Shown here: piece by piece, positions 29,901 through 44,900 of the stretch | How positions within the stretch are numbered: the first letter of the stretch is position 1 | How the letters are laid out: every line of letters begins with the position of its first letter | NCBI GenBank assembly: GCA_025642075.2 | Contig: JAODUO010000188.1 | Span: 216,001 to 280,000 of the forward strand | DNA length: 64,000 nt | Source of the DNA: Ridgeia piscesae | Lineage: Eukaryota; Annelida; Polychaeta; Sabellida; Siboglinidae | Direction: 5' to 3' | Made by a program: the position numbers and the translations under genes | Notes under the pieces: generated by a model | Seen by the model: only the letters and a program-made list of their open reading frames with translations | Told to the model about the DNA's origin: nothing | Database searches by the model: none

Positions 29901-32900
29901 GTGGCTGTGTTATTGGGGTGATGTTTATTTCAAGGTGACTGTATTACTGCGATTTGGTAATATACAGTACGATTTTCTTAAGTATCAAATTCATTGGTCA
30001 TACGTGGAAATGATTGATTAATGAAAACTGTATCCATCAATCATTCAAATCTTTCAATCAAAGCAGTCAATCCATCATTAATTTAGTTCTGCAACAAAGA
30101 GGCTGAATGTTTAATGATCACAAAATAGATCACTACATTGTATTTACAATATGTAAAATGCAAACGTGTCTTGGACACACCCAAGAAGACGTGAGGCCGA
30201 GTGCTGCAACTGTACAAGACACCCGAGGTCTGACGCTTGGCCTGGGCCACAGACTTCACGGAAAAATGAAGATTTAGAGTAAAAATGTAACAGACTGACA
30301 GCAACACATGCTGGGTGGACGACTGACTTGGACTAGCAATCTGGAGAGAATGTCTGAGACGACCTTATCAGTACCAGTACACTTCATCATCATAACTAGT
30401 CATATATTGTAAAGATAACCACATTCAGGACTATTCACTAAGGATTAAGACATTGCTGATGTGAGGGAACAAGAGATAAGAGGCTCACCTTGCATGGGCC
30501 AGTGGACACAGCCATTAACTGGTCCAGGAAGACATGACTTGAATAACAATCTCTACACTGCTCCAGAGCAATCACATCACCCAGATTTCATTTGTACAGT
30601 CAGGGGATTTTTGGTAGTTGGGGTAAAGATTATGTTGATATCCCTATTTAACACAGATTTGCTTTAAAATGGACCCTTCCCTACAACATGTAAAACACTC
30701 TCGATGTTATGCCGCTATTCAACTAAATGTTTCATGTAGACGTATTTACTAGTTTGATAGATGGCAGCACCCAGTTGAAAGAGAAGTGGTGTAAAATGCC
30801 TGCTAATTATTGACAAATATATTCTGGATTGGTAAAAAATACAGATTTCAATTAAGAAGATGTGAAAACTTGCTATTTCTTCAGCTACAATGATCTAGGG
30901 CTGTATAAGATCATGAATCAATGAAGGCGAGAAATGTCAGGAATTCCTCCTTCGTAGCAGAATTAACTGCACTGAACTCCTCTCCTGGGGGCTGGAGGGG
31001 ACTGAGGACATTCATCTCCACTTGCAGAAGCTGGAGATGTGGAGAGAGATGTACCCTGGTAGTGAGAGATAGTCAGAGATTCTTGCATAAAAACTTGGAC
31101 AGTACTGGGGTTATCTGACAGAAGATATCTGTCGGTATGGTGAGAAAGTTGAGACAAAGATAAGGCCAGTTGTCCTTGACCCTTGGCCTTTCCACACTAG
31201 CTAGACGTGAATTAATCACTGCATTATTATCATTGTCATGATATTTACATTGCTGAAATAAAATCTAGGCATAGACACCACAAAAAACACAAAATGGTAA
31301 TTTTTGTAACTACTTGTCTTTAAAACAAAGAAAGGAAAACTATGTAAAACAAAAACTCTGCCTGTTTCCAGAAATCTGTGATACATTCCCGGACCCTTTA
31401 CAACCCAAATGTGGCTCCTTTCCCTGATAAAATGGTGCTGTAAGCATTAGCAAGACGTGTCTCCCTATCCCAACCAGTCCCAGATCCCACAACCCAAGTG
31501 GTTCTACTTCTCCCCAATCTGTCACATGACAACTTTTTCATTCACAGTAAACTAAACCAAGTCTTTCCAGATGTGCCTGGAATGAGACATTTCAGTGACA
31601 GGGGTACACCTGCACTCAAACACTCTCCCTGTGATTCTGTCACAGCCACCTGAGGGAATACAGTAACTTTTAAATACAAACAAACTCTGACAAAGGTAGA
31701 ACACATGTTGAAATTATGTACCTTGATAAGTCGAGACCAATACATACTAGAAATCTATTACAGGAGGTATATGATGACACATTTCCTTAACCAATTTTAA
31801 AAACAAACTAAATAATGCAAACAAGATAGTAACTAGACAGGTCTGAATTATATCATCAACATGTAATTGTCAGATGAGAGAAAGTGTTGTTTAATTTCTT
31901 GATGAATGAATCTTGACAACAACTGAAACTGTTAAAAAGATTCAAGTGGCAACATAAACAAACATCTATAAAAGACTTAAAAGTATATCAATCAATTAAA
32001 AATATTGTTTATAGTCTTTTATATACAATTTACTTGTGCATCTCCTTCAAGTATCGTCACTCTACAGTCGACAGCACTGATTGGTACAACTATTAGTGGC
32101 CTGACCATGCAATATGGTATACATAAAAAGAGAACTGCATCAAGGACATGGGAGGGAAACTGTGCTGTGCCTGGAGGGGCATGGCATTCTGGGATCAATC
32201 AGAGATGGCAAAAATTGAAGCAGCCCCAGGACCACAAATAACATCTGTAGTGACAGGATGAAAGGATCCTTAAAGTTGTATACTTGTATACTTACAGTTA
32301 CATTTAATTACAGTTACATTTACTTACACTTACTTACAGATACATTTAATTACAGTTACATTTCCTTACACTTACATTTACCGGGTACTTACAGATACCT
32401 GGTACATTTAATTACAGTTACATTTACTTACACTTACATTTACTTACAGATACATTTAATTACAGTTACATTTACTTACAGTTACATTTACATTTACTTA
32501 CAGTTACAGTTACATTTACTTACAGTTAAATTTACTTACAGTTACATTTACATTTACTTATAGTTACATTTACTTACAGTTACATTTACCTAGTTACATT
32601 TACTTACAGTTACATTTATGGTGGTTTCAGGTTAGTTATGTAGTTTATGTCAACCGTGCCAGTAAATTCTTTCATACAACAAACATTTTGTGTAACTACT
32701 TCTTTAAAATAGCTGTCATTAACCCTATAAAAGGAGGGTGCCAGGACTTCTGCCCAGATTTGGCCAAGCAGTAATTTGTAACGGGAAGTCTGCTGTCTGG
32801 AACGTGGGAAAGTTAAACATCAAAGGGTGTCGCGGTTAACTATACTCATCTCTGCATTATTGCCAATGAATTTTTTAACTGGATATTTTGTTTACCATTT

Positions 32901-35900
32901 GGATGTGTTTCAAGCAGAATCTTTCAAATTGCAAACATTGTTCCAAGTTTAATAAAATAACTAAACACAAATTGACAGACATTTTGATTAAATTACCAAC
33001 ACATTGTAGTCTGAAGAACGTAATATTAAATGAAAAGATAAAAGCTAGGAGCTGACCCCCTCACTTGAAAACATCCATTACATAAGCTGCCCTTGTCATC
33101 CAACTCAGTGCTGTTTGTTGCCTTGTAAAAACCTGCAACTTTACCCATTGTGACTTGTTAGCTACCCTACCCTGTCTGTGGCTGCTCCAGACACCCACCA
33201 CCCACCACCCACCCAGTGCTCCTGACACACTGGGGAGAGGGGGATGGGGAACACCTGGTCCAGTCAGCCCACTCAGGGATCATTTCAGATGTTCGAAAAG
33301 TGTAGTACTGGTCAATCATTAGTGGTGTGGCACTTCAGATATTGCATACACAGTGAACTTTGTCTTACAATCACCTCACAAATATAGCTACACCACAATT
33401 AATATCACACGTTGACAGCGCCAAATTATTTTTAACAATACAGGCACCTGCCACTCTGGTTTCAACCTGGTTCGAAGGGTGACCTTAATTGCAAGTTTTC
33501 ATTTTATTGCAAATCATACACTGTCATTGGCTAACACACATCACGTCATAATCTAGACATGTTAGTTTATCAACACTGAATGGAAGTGTACACACAGGGA
33601 GGGGACACACATATCTCTATCTGTCTCACACCAGCTCATATAAACTCTGCACATGATTAAAATGCAGCGGTTCCCTTGAGTAAAATGATGGATGAGGCGG
33701 CCGGATGGACTGAGCAAGCACCAAAGGCACAATGAAATGCTACGAGGGTCCGGAAGCATGGCCCCAGGAAGAATTAGTTTAAAATACCTTCAAAATAGTG
33801 TGTTCACAGAGGTTGTTTTAACCTATTCCCTGGCACATTGTCTTTGGAGATGCACCAAAACAAGGCAGCAGCACAACAATATATTTATAGCAAGAAACAG
33901 CTACAAGGTTGCACTGTTGACATATTTTGGGCGAGGAGGTGGCATAGAAAAACAGTGAGGTGGCCCACCTCACTTGTCATGCAGGGAACACTGAATATGG
34001 ACAGCTTAGTTGATATAATTTCCTTGCCATGACACAACTACCAAAATACCACCCCTCATACCTCTGTCGTGGTATTCTAACATGGCAGCAATGCGCACTA
34101 ATTTCAGTTTCACTCATTACGTGGCACCACTTTGCTTTACAAGAAACATGCTGATACAACTGATAACTGCCCCCCACCAACACATAATTAATTTTTTGGA
34201 TTTTGTGCTAATTGATACGGTCCCCTAATAGTGTTCAGTCTGGACAATCCCCTGAAACTGTGAAATCTGGAGATGCTATCCCCAACTATATACAGCATCC
34301 AGGGGGAAACAATAGACCAGTTGTGTCTCAGCCTCTCAGGTATTATGATATTTCCCCTGGAAGTCACCAGCCCTGATGTCATAACATATCTCCCCCATTT
34401 GTTAGCCAGTGGATACCATCCATGTAAGGACACTTGACTTAAGGGCAGGGTAACAGCTGGTCCACCCCAGTAAGTGTACCCCTCTAGGCCCTGTCTCCTG
34501 TCTGCCCCTACATTCACCTGGCAGACGGAGCCAGTCTGAGGGTGTTGTATGTAACGTTTACAAAACATGCTACTTTCCTCTTGACTCAGCTCAAGTGCAG
34601 AGTGAGACAAACCAGCCAAATCATCCTGCAGAAACCTGAACTGTGTCACATGACACCAGTGCTTGACCAAGATCTATAGATGATGGGTCAAACTGTCGCA
34701 TGTTACAAACGATATGCTGCAAAGTAAGCCGATTTCTTGCACCACAAAGTCGCAAACATTATTGGAGCCATGAGCAACACATTCCCTATTGGAGGGAGAG
34801 TGCTGGTGTTGAGTCACGTTTCCCCATCACTTTCCTTCCCTCATGTTTCCCTATTGTCTCCCAAGTCTGTCTCCTCATTCCTCCATATCGCTTGCTCCCA
34901 TTCTCCCTCCCAGTCCAACACAATCCCCCTTCATTCAGTCCTCCCACCTTAGTTGTGTTTTCTCCATCAACTGTCCAGTCTAAGTTCAACTTGGGTATCA
35001 AAGTAATCAAATGCTTATTTTGCACATGGACCAACAATAACTAACTGGGTCATGTGCTGTTAATTTTAATAATCTCATCAATCAATGTCCACAGTTTCCT
35101 CGAAAAACAATCATAAATAAGAAAAGCATCCTTTAGAACTCAGTAAAATATACAAATGTTGACTGCTATAGAACATGGAAACAAGAATCTAATAAAGAGA
35201 GATACATGTGTTTTACTGTCTACTGTGTAGATGCCTATTGTCATATATAGATGCCGTATAGGTCAACTACAGACTTGATGACTCATTAACAACTCAGTGT
35301 ACAGTAGACATGGACTGTTTGGGTCTGTTTCATTGTCTACACTAGTCTGTACCAATCAGAATTTAGCATTTTATTATGTGTTTACCAGAGTCATATGACC
35401 ACATTAAAGTACCTGTCAGAGCCAACAGAAAATGAAATCACCAGAAATGCCCAGTAATGTAGCCCCTTTCCGCATCTAAGATCTCAAGAATAACTCTTCC
35501 GCTATATTTAGTTGAGATATTTGTAATGCAACAGGCAACAGTGAGGCTGGTATGTTTAGCTGACACGTTAACAAATGACAACAGACAGTGTGACATGACC
35601 CATACAGTCTTGACCATTCTCATATTGCCTGCAACTGACATCTTTCTGTTTACCGTCTTCAGGTTTAGAGCATAACAAATTGCTCTTAATCTTACAACTG
35701 TACACTTTCACATATCCAACACAAAGCCCCACATCTTGTGCACAATGACAGTGAAGCTTTTGGATCATAACTCATAAAACAGTGATATGTCCTCGTACCG
35801 TGAAATGTTTCTTTGATTCAATTTTTTAAAGACTTCAAACCACTTGATTTGAAGTCATATCATATCATTATTAAAATAAATGGTACTGTTTGAAATATCA

Positions 35901-38900
35901 ACCCCATAAGCAAATGTTTCTTTACACTGCCTACATTTATGTTCTGCAAAACAGAACCAGTAAAAGCCAGTATTTGTTGGCTGAAGTCCCATCTAACTTT
36001 GATCCACCAATAAACAAAAAAATACTTTTTGTCACATTAAACGAGACATAACTTGGGCTGTTGTGCCCTGTAATTTTTTTTCTGGTTTCCAGTGATTGAT
36101 TATGATTTATGACCATTTAATTACCTACCTTGATGTGAGCTGATGACTGCAAACTACATTTCTGCAGCCAGGATTTATTTCAAACCAAAACAGTTCTAGT
36201 GACACTGATGGCCTCTGTCTGTGCCGCTTAACTCAGTGGACAGTCAAATTGTCATCCACAGAAAGTTAATACTGCAGTGTCCAGGGTGACAGCCCAGTAC
36301 GTCACTTCACACCATCAGTGGACATTACGTTTATGATGCCAACAAGTCAGTAGAAAACACCGTACATGTCGCAGTGTCAGTCCTCAAACATGGCCATAAA
36401 CCTGCTCAAAAACAAGTTTACGTTTACCCAAACACTGCTATAAGATGTTTTCTCAATTTCAATGTCACTGTGTTCATCTAGTACGATCAAACTTGAAATA
36501 CAACAATGAACCCCTCCCAACTATATTTAGCCAGATGTGGGAATATGAACTGTTGTTATGTCTCACTTTGCCATGTACTGGGATGTGTAGACAGTGCAAG
36601 ATATGGTGAGACCCAAGATATGACCACTGGCTAGACTACCAGCTGGACAGTTGAGGGATCACAACTGACGTGTCAGCGTCAATATTAAAAGACACTACGC
36701 CACATCATGACAGTTGAGACTAGAGAGAGAGCAGCTGAGAGATGTCAAGTTCAATCAGACACCATCTCGACTTATCTGGGAAGCATCCAGCCACGCTGCA
36801 ATTAATGCCCAAGGACTATTCCTACACACTCTTTGTTGAAAGTCCGAAGACTGAGCTAAGTATGAACTGAATTGAGCTACCCGGTACAAGTATTGTTTTA
36901 TTATGATAATGGTGCACCCCTACCATAATTATCACAGGTTAACATGGCAATTATGTTTGTGATATTTATACAATTATTCAGTCATTGTTGAACTGAGTTC
37001 ATTCAATGTCCATCATACACCTGTATTTACGACTATAGCTAGATATCCCTTCCCGTGGAGTCAAGGCCAAGGACATACAGGCTGTGTACATCTCTGGTCT
37101 GATCTCTTTGGAACACTGGTCCTCTCACACGGTCTCTTCTAGCAGAGGCCTTGTGGGAGGACCCTCCCCTACCACCAGTCCACCCACAATGTCAGACTGT
37201 GCAGCCCTCCATCTAGTCCAGACATCCAAGCTCAGTCACTCACAGATAAACCTGTCTGACATCTGCATCCAATTTTGCCAATTCAGTGGATCCAAACGTT
37301 TGAATAGCTTTGAGATTAATTGTACTTGAACGTAATGAGAGATAACGGCCAGACTGAAATCAGGAACAGCATTTCTTTTAATCGGAATACACTACCAGTA
37401 ACAATAGTTTTATCATATTTGTTATTCTATACTAAATTCACTGAGAGTTGAGAACAAATGACTGCCTCAAAAATCCTCAAGATCACACATTAATGTTAAA
37501 GGTAACCTCTCAACTCAACAATTTTTGCTCATTGCATTTGATTCATTTTGCAGAAACTAAACCTGATCTGATGTTAATTACCATTCATTCTAGTAATTCT
37601 GACAGTTGCCACTGACACAATCTTGGTGCAATTCTGTGATGTTGTCACATGCAAGTGGGCAGACAATACAGTGTTGTCACATCACTGCCAAATGTACCAG
37701 GTTGGCTGCACCACTGGGTTTCACAAGCTACCACATGTAATTTTTTAAAGAAACTAACTTACTTTGGAGCATAACTTTGTAAAATATACGCCACAACCGG
37801 AGTCAACAGCCTATCACAAGTGACACCCGATCTATAGCTGATGGGTCGAAATGTCGTACATTTCACAAAGTTATGCTCCAAAGTAAGTTCATTTCTGACA
37901 AAATAAAAAACCTTGGAGCCATCAACAATGTATTCCATACCAAATGTAATGTTTTCTAGTACATTACTTTTTATGAAACAAGACTTTTTTATTAAGCAGA
38001 TTACACACATTTCTTAAAACATCCATACACTATGTATTAGGACACAAAAGCCCCACATTCACAGCCCGTGGGAGCACAGCTGATGATGCAGCTTGAACGA
38101 GAACACTTAATCAACTGTACAGGTCATTCAGCCACGTCTGGATCCTCTACTAAATCTCTATGCAAACTACACACACAGTCCCACTCCTATCACCATACAA
38201 ATATTTATTCCGTCCTCCCCCTCTCTGTCTCTTAATAGCGAGGTCAACAGTTGAACTAGATTTGCTATCAACATTCACAGATGCCATGGGAACATCCCCT
38301 AGAAATAACTTCCTTCAAATAACATCTGAAGATGCCAAGCAACAGGGATCATATCATTACTTTCTTGTGGTCAGATCAGTGGTTGCTATTTAAACAGTGT
38401 CAGTGATTTGGGGACTGAAATGTCAGAAAGCAGAAAGGACTGACCACACTAGCTACACATCGGAAAGCAGGAAAGAATGAGGACATTAATAATAATATTA
38501 TTTGTAAATGACAGTTATCTTTCATCATTGATGTTAATTTTGTATGGATCTCAATTAATTACAACACACACACACAAACACACACAAACACACACGCACA
38601 CGCGCACGCGCACGCGCACACACACACACAACACACACACACACACATATGTGAAACAGGAAAGACAAAGGTGACTAGAGACAGGACACACTGTTGAAAT
38701 ACGGGCTATTTCCAATTCTAGGTTGCCTGTGACTTTCAGAGACGTTATAACTCGTTGGTTCCTTCTTTCTGGTGTTTATGCACATGTGATGTAAACAATC
38801 CCACACAGGGGGAAATGGAAAAACCTGCCGTTGATTCACTGAACTGGGATCTCATTCTATAAATTTCCATTGGCATCGACGTCCACAAATGTCCCAGTTA

Positions 38901-41900
38901 ATGGTAGAGGTGAACGGTGGCACATTATTGGACTCTTGGTAAATCTAAAGCTCCCTGGTCCATGTGCTGGCTGAAGCAGGAGGCTGTTGGCCACAGCCTG
39001 GACTCTTGGTAAATCTAAAGCTCCCTGGTCCATGTGCTGGCTGAAGCAGGAGGCTGTTGGCCACAGCCTGGACTCTTGGTAAATCTAAAGCTCCCTGGTC
39101 CATGTGCTGGCTGAAGCAGGAGGCTGTTGGCCACAGCCTGGACTCTTGGTAAATCTAAAGCTCCCTGGTCCATGTGCTGGCTGAAGCAGGAGGCTGTTGG
39201 CCACAGCCTGGACTCTTGGTCAATCTAAAGCTTCCTGGTCCATGTGCTGGCTGAAGCAGGAGGCTGTTGGCCACAGCCTGGACTCTTGGTAAATCTAAAG
39301 CTTCCTGGTCCAGGTGCTGGCTGAAGCAGGAGGCTGTTGGCCACAGCCTGGACTCTTGGTAAATCTAAAGCTTCCTGGTCCATGTGCTGGCTGAAGCAGG
39401 AAGCTGTTGGCCACAGCCTGGACTCTTGGTAAATCTAAAGCTCCCTGGTCCATGTGCTGGCTGAAGCAGGAGGCTGTTGGCCACAGCCTGGACTCTTGGT
39501 AAATCTAAAGCTCCTGGTCCATGTGCTGGCTGAAGCAGGAAGCTGTTGGCCACAGCCTGGACTCTTGGTAAATCTAAAGCTCCCTGGTCCATGTGCTGGC
39601 TGAAGCAGGAGGCTGTTGGCCACAGCCTGGACTCTTGGTAAATCTAAAGCTTCCTGGTCCATGTGCTGGCTGAAGCAGGAAGCTGTTGGCCACAGCCTGG
39701 ACTCTTGGTAAATCTAAAGCTTCCTGGTCCATGTGCTGGCTGAAGCAGGAAGCTGTTGGCCACAGCCTGGACTCTTGGTAAATCTAAAGCTTCCTGGTCC
39801 ATGTGCTGGCTGAAGCAGGAAGCTGTTGGCCACAGCCTGGACTCTTGGTAAATCTAAAGCTTCCTGGTCCATGTGCTGGCTGAAGCAGGAAGGGTGTTGG
39901 CCACAGCCTGGACTCTTGGTAAATCTAAAGCTTCCCCGGTCCATGTGCTGGCTGAAGCAGGAGGCTGTTGGCCACAGCCTGGACTCTTGGTAAATCTAAA
40001 GCTCCCTGGTCCATGTGCTGGCTGAAGCAGGAAGGGTGTTGGCCACAGCCTGGACTCTTGGTAAATCTAAAGCTTCCTGGTCCATGTGCTGGCTGAAGCA
40101 GGAGGCTGTTGGCCACAGCCTGGACTCTTGGTAAATCTAAAGCTCCCTGGTCCATGTGCTGGCTGAAGCAGGAGGCTGTTGGCCACAGCCTGGACTCTTG
40201 GTAAATCTAAAGCTCCCTGGTCCATGTGCTGGCTGAAGCAGGAGGCTGTTGGCCACAGCCTGGACTCTTGGTCAATCTAAAGCTTCCTGGTCCATGTGCT
40301 GGCTGAAGCAGGAGGCTGTTGGCCACAGCCTGGACTCTTGGTAAATCTAAAGCTTCCTGGTCCAGGTGCTGGCTGAAGCAGGAGGCTGTTGGCCACAGCC
40401 TGGACTCTTGGTAAATCTAAAGCTCCCCGGTCCATGTGCTGGCTGAAGCAGGAAGGGTGTTGGCCACAGCCTGGACTCTTGGTTTTAAAATCTAAAGGCT
40501 TCTCTGGTCCATGTGCTGGCTGAAGCAGGAGGCTGTTGGCCACAGCCTGGACTCTTGGTAAATCTAAAGCTTCCTGGTCCATGTGCTGGCTGAAGCAGGA
40601 GGCTGTTGGCCACAGCCTGGACTCTTGGTAAATCTAAAGCTTCCTGGTCCATGTGCTGGCTGAAGCAGGAAGCTGTTGGCCACAGCCTGGACTCTTGGTA
40701 AATCTAAAGCTTCCTGGTCCATGTGCTGGCTGAAGCAGGAAGGGTGTTGGCCACAGCCTGGACTCTTGGTAAATCTAAAGCTCCCTGGTCCATGTGCTGG
40801 CTGAAGCAGGAGGCTGTTGGCCACAGCCTGGACTCTTGGTAAATCTAAAGCTTCCTGGTCCATGTGCTGGCTGAAGCAGGAGGCTGTTGGCCACAGCCTG
40901 GACTCTTGGTAAATCTAAAGCTCCCTGGTCCATGTGCTGGCTGAAGCAGGAAGCTGTTGGCCACAGCCTGGACTCTTGGTAAATCTAAAGCTTCCTGGTC
41001 CATGTGCTGGCTGAAGCAGGAAGCTGTTGGCCACAGCCTGGACTCTTGGTAAATCTAAAGCTCCTGGTCCATGTGCTGGCTGAAGCAGGAAGCTGTTGGC
41101 CACAGCCTGGACTCTTGGTAAATCTAAAGCTTCCTGGTCCATGTGCTGGCTGAAGCAGGAAGGGTGTTGGCCACAGCCTGGACTCTTGGTAAATCTAAAG
41201 CTTCCTGGTCCATGTGCTGGCTGAAGCAGGAGGCTGTTGGCCACAGCCTGGACTCTTGGTAAATCTAAAGCTTCCTGGTCCATGTGCTGGCTGAAGCAGG
41301 AAGCTGTTGGCCACAGCCTGGACTCTTGGTAAATCTAAAGCTTCCTGGTCCATGTGCTGGCTGAAGCAGGAAGGGTGTTGGCCACAGCCTGGACTCTTGG
41401 TAAATCTAAAGCTTCCTGGTCCATGTGCTGGCTGAAGCAGGAGGCTGTTGGCCACAGCCTGGACTCTTGGTAAATCTAAAGCTTCCTGGTCCATGTGCTG
41501 GCTGAAGCAGGAAGCTGTTGGCCACAGCCTGGACTCTTGGTAAATCTAAAGCTTCCTGGTCCATGTGCTGGCTGAAGCAGGAGGCTGTTGGCCACAGCCT
41601 GGACTCTTGGTAAATCTAAAGCTTCCTGGTCCATGTGCTGGCTGAAGCAGGAGGCTGTTGGCCACAGCCTGGACTCTTGGTAAATCTAAAGCTTCCTGGT
41701 CCATGTGCTGGCTGAAGCAGGAGGCTGTTGGCCACAGCCTGGACTCTTGGTAAATCTAAAGCTTCCTGGTCCATGTGCTGGCTGAAGCAGGAGGCTGTTG
41801 GCCACAGCCTGGACTCTTGGTAAATCTAAAGCTTCCTGGTCCATGTGCTGGCTGAAGCAGGAGGCTGTTGGCCACAGCCTGGACTCTTGGTAAATCTAAA

Positions 41901-44900
41901 GCTTCCTGGTCCATGTGCTGGCTGAAGCAGGAGGCTGTTGGCCACAGCCTGGACTCTTGGTAAATCTAAAGCTTCCTGGTCCATGTGCTGGCTGAAGCAG
42001 GAGGCTGTTGGCCACAGCCTGGACTCTTGGTAAATCTAAAGCTTCCTGGTCCATGTGCTGGCTGAAGCAGGAGGCTGTTGGCCACAGCCTGGACTCTTGG
42101 TAAATCTAAAGCTCCCTGGTCCATGTGCTGGCTGAAGCAGGAGGCTGTTGGCCACAGCCTGGACTCTTGGTAAATCTAAAGCTCCCTGGTCCATGTGCTG
42201 GCTGAAGCAGGAGGCTGTTGGCCACAGCCTGGACTCTTGGTAAATCTAAAGCTCCCTGGTCCATGTGCTGGCTGAAGCAGGAGGCTGTTGGCCACAGCCT
42301 GGACTCTTGGTAAATCTAAAGCTCCCTGGTCCATGTGCTGGCTGAAGCAGGAGGCTGTTGGCCACAGCCTGGACTCTTGGTAAATCTAAAGCTCCCTGGT
42401 CCATGTGCTGGCTGAAGCAGGAGGCTGTTGGCCACAGCCTGGACTCTTGGTAAATCTAAAGCTCCTGGTCCATGTGCTGGCTGAAGCAGGAGGCTGTTGG
42501 CCACAGCCTGGACTCTTGGTAAATCTAAAGCTTCCTGGTCCATGTGCTGGCTGAAGCAGGAGGCTGTTGGCCACAGCCTGGACTCTTGGTAAATCTAAAG
42601 CTCCCTGGTCCATGTGCTGGCTGAAGCAGGAGGCTGTTGGCCACAGCCTGGACTCTTGGTAAATCTAAAGCTCCCTGGTCCATGTGCTGGCTGAAGCAGG
42701 AGGCTGTTGGCCACAGCCTGGACTCTTGGTAAATCTAAAGCTCCCTGGTCCATGTGCTGGCTGAAGCAGGAGGCTGTTGGCCACAGCCTGGACTCTTGGT
42801 AAATCTAAAGCTTCCTGGTCCATGTGCTGGCTGAAGCAGGAGGCTGTTGGCCACAGCCTGGACTCTTGGTACAAACTAAAGCTTCCTGGTCCATGTGCTG
42901 GCTGAAGCAGGAGGCTGTTGGCCACAGCCTGGACTCTTGGTAAATCTAAAGCTTCCCCGGTCCATGTGCTGGCTGAAGCAGGAAGCTGTTGGCCACAGCC
43001 TGGACTCTTGGTAAATCTAAAGCTCCCTGGTCCATGTGCTGGCTGAAGCAGGAGGCTGTTGGCCACAGCCTGGACTCTTGGTAAATCTAAAGCTTCCTGG
43101 TCCATGTGCTGGCTGAAGCAGGAGGCTGTTGGCCACAGCCTGGACTCTTGGTCAATCTAAAGCTTCCTGGTCCATGTGCTGGCTGAAGCAGGAGGCTGTT
43201 GGCCACAGCCTGGACTCTTGGTCAATCTAAAGCTTCCTGGTCCATGTGCTGGCTGAAGCAGGAAGGGTGTTGGCCACAGCCTGGACTCTTGGTAAATCTA
43301 AAGCTTCCCTGGTCCATGTGCTGGCTGAAGCAGGAGGCTGTTGGCCACAGCCTGGACTCTTGGTAAATCTAAAGCTCCCTGGTCCATGTGCTGGCTGAAG
43401 CAGGAGGCTGTTGGCCACAGCCTGGACTCTTGGTAAATCTAAAGCTTCCTGGTCCATGTGCTGGCTGAAGCAGGAGGCTGTTGGCCACAGCCTGGACTCT
43501 TGGTAAATCTAAAGCTTCCCTGGTCCATGTGCTGGCTGAAGCAGGAGCTGTTGGCCACAGCCTGGTTTTAAATCTGACTGTTCCTGGCAAAGTCTCTTAT
43601 GTGGTGTGTTTATCTTGGTAAACAAAACCCCAGGACCATGGCTGACAAACCCGATGCTTTGGCCAACCCGGATCTTGGTAAATCTAAACCTTACCCGATA
43701 GTGCTGGTGAAGAGAACCATTATCTGAAATGCACTTGGAAAAACAAAGCCATGAAATACTGATTGCTTTCTCAAGAGGATGCTGTTTGCAAGGGACTCTT
43801 TAAAAACACAAAGCAATCATGGGCCCCTAGTTGGCTGCAAGTTGGCCATAGACCAGACAACATTCAAAAATCTAAATGTTTTCCTTCCCTTTCTGAAAAG
43901 AAAATTCCATACTGGACTTTTTGGTAAATTAAACTGGTAATGTGCTGGGGAACAGAGGCTATTAAAACAACAAACTGACTTCAGAAATCACTCTTTAAAG
44001 TTGCTGAAGCAGTACTCTTCTCCTGGCTCGGGAAAAACTAATAGTTTTCCTTGCCAGGTGGTCAACATTCACGATCCAACACCTGGGCTCTGGAGACAAA
44101 TCACAGGGACAGAGTCTGATGAGCATGTATGGCCAGCCATCTTGTATGTGCCGCATGGTATGTGCCAAACAAAGTTGTATGTGCCCAGCATCTTGTAAAA
44201 CTGCCCATGGTATGTGCTAAGCAGCAGGCTGTATGGCACAGCCTGGACTCTTGTAAATCTAAAGCTCCCTGGTCCATGTATGGTGAACAGGAGGCTGTTG
44301 GCCACAGCCTGGACTCTTGGTAATCTAAAGTCCCGTCCATGTGTTGTGGCAGGAGGCTGTTGGCCACAGCCTGGACTCTTGGTAAATGTAAAGCTCCCTG
44401 GTCCATGTGCTGGCTGAAGCAGGAGGCTGTTGGCCACAGCCTGGACTCTTGGTAAATCTAAAGCTCCCTGGTCCATGTGCTGGCTGAAGCAGGAGGCTGT
44501 TGGCCACAGCCTGGACTCTTGGTAAATCTAAAGCTCCCTGGTCCATGTGCTGGCTGAAGCAGGAGGCTGTTGGCCACAGCCTGGACTCTTGGTAAATCTA
44601 AAGCTCCCTGGTCCATGTGCTGGCTGAAGCAGGAAGCTGTTGGCCACAGCCTGGACTCTTGGTAAATCTAAAGCTTCCTGGTCCATGTGCTGGCTGAAGC
44701 AGGAGGCTGTTGGCCACAGCCTGGACTCTTGGTAAATCTAAAGCTCCCTGGTCCATGTGCTGGCTGAAGCAGGAGGCTGTTGGCCACAGCCTGGACTATT
44801 GGTAAATCTAAAGCTTCCTGGTCCATGTGCTGGCTGAAGCAGGAGGCTGTTGGCCACAGCCTGGACTCTTGGTAAATCTAAAGCTCCCTGGTCCATGTGC

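Noticed and set aside
34188..34670. 160-codon minus-strand frame in intron 2
   Set aside because: No recognisable domain, no splice signals that fit GALNT2 phases, and composition typical of chance translation. Conservation in a related genome would change this.
39365..44546. Many 70-150-codon minus-strand frames with [20 protein letters not shown]
   Set aside because: These are shadows of the 70-bp array. The 70-bp period cycles frames and gives the same peptides repeatedly.
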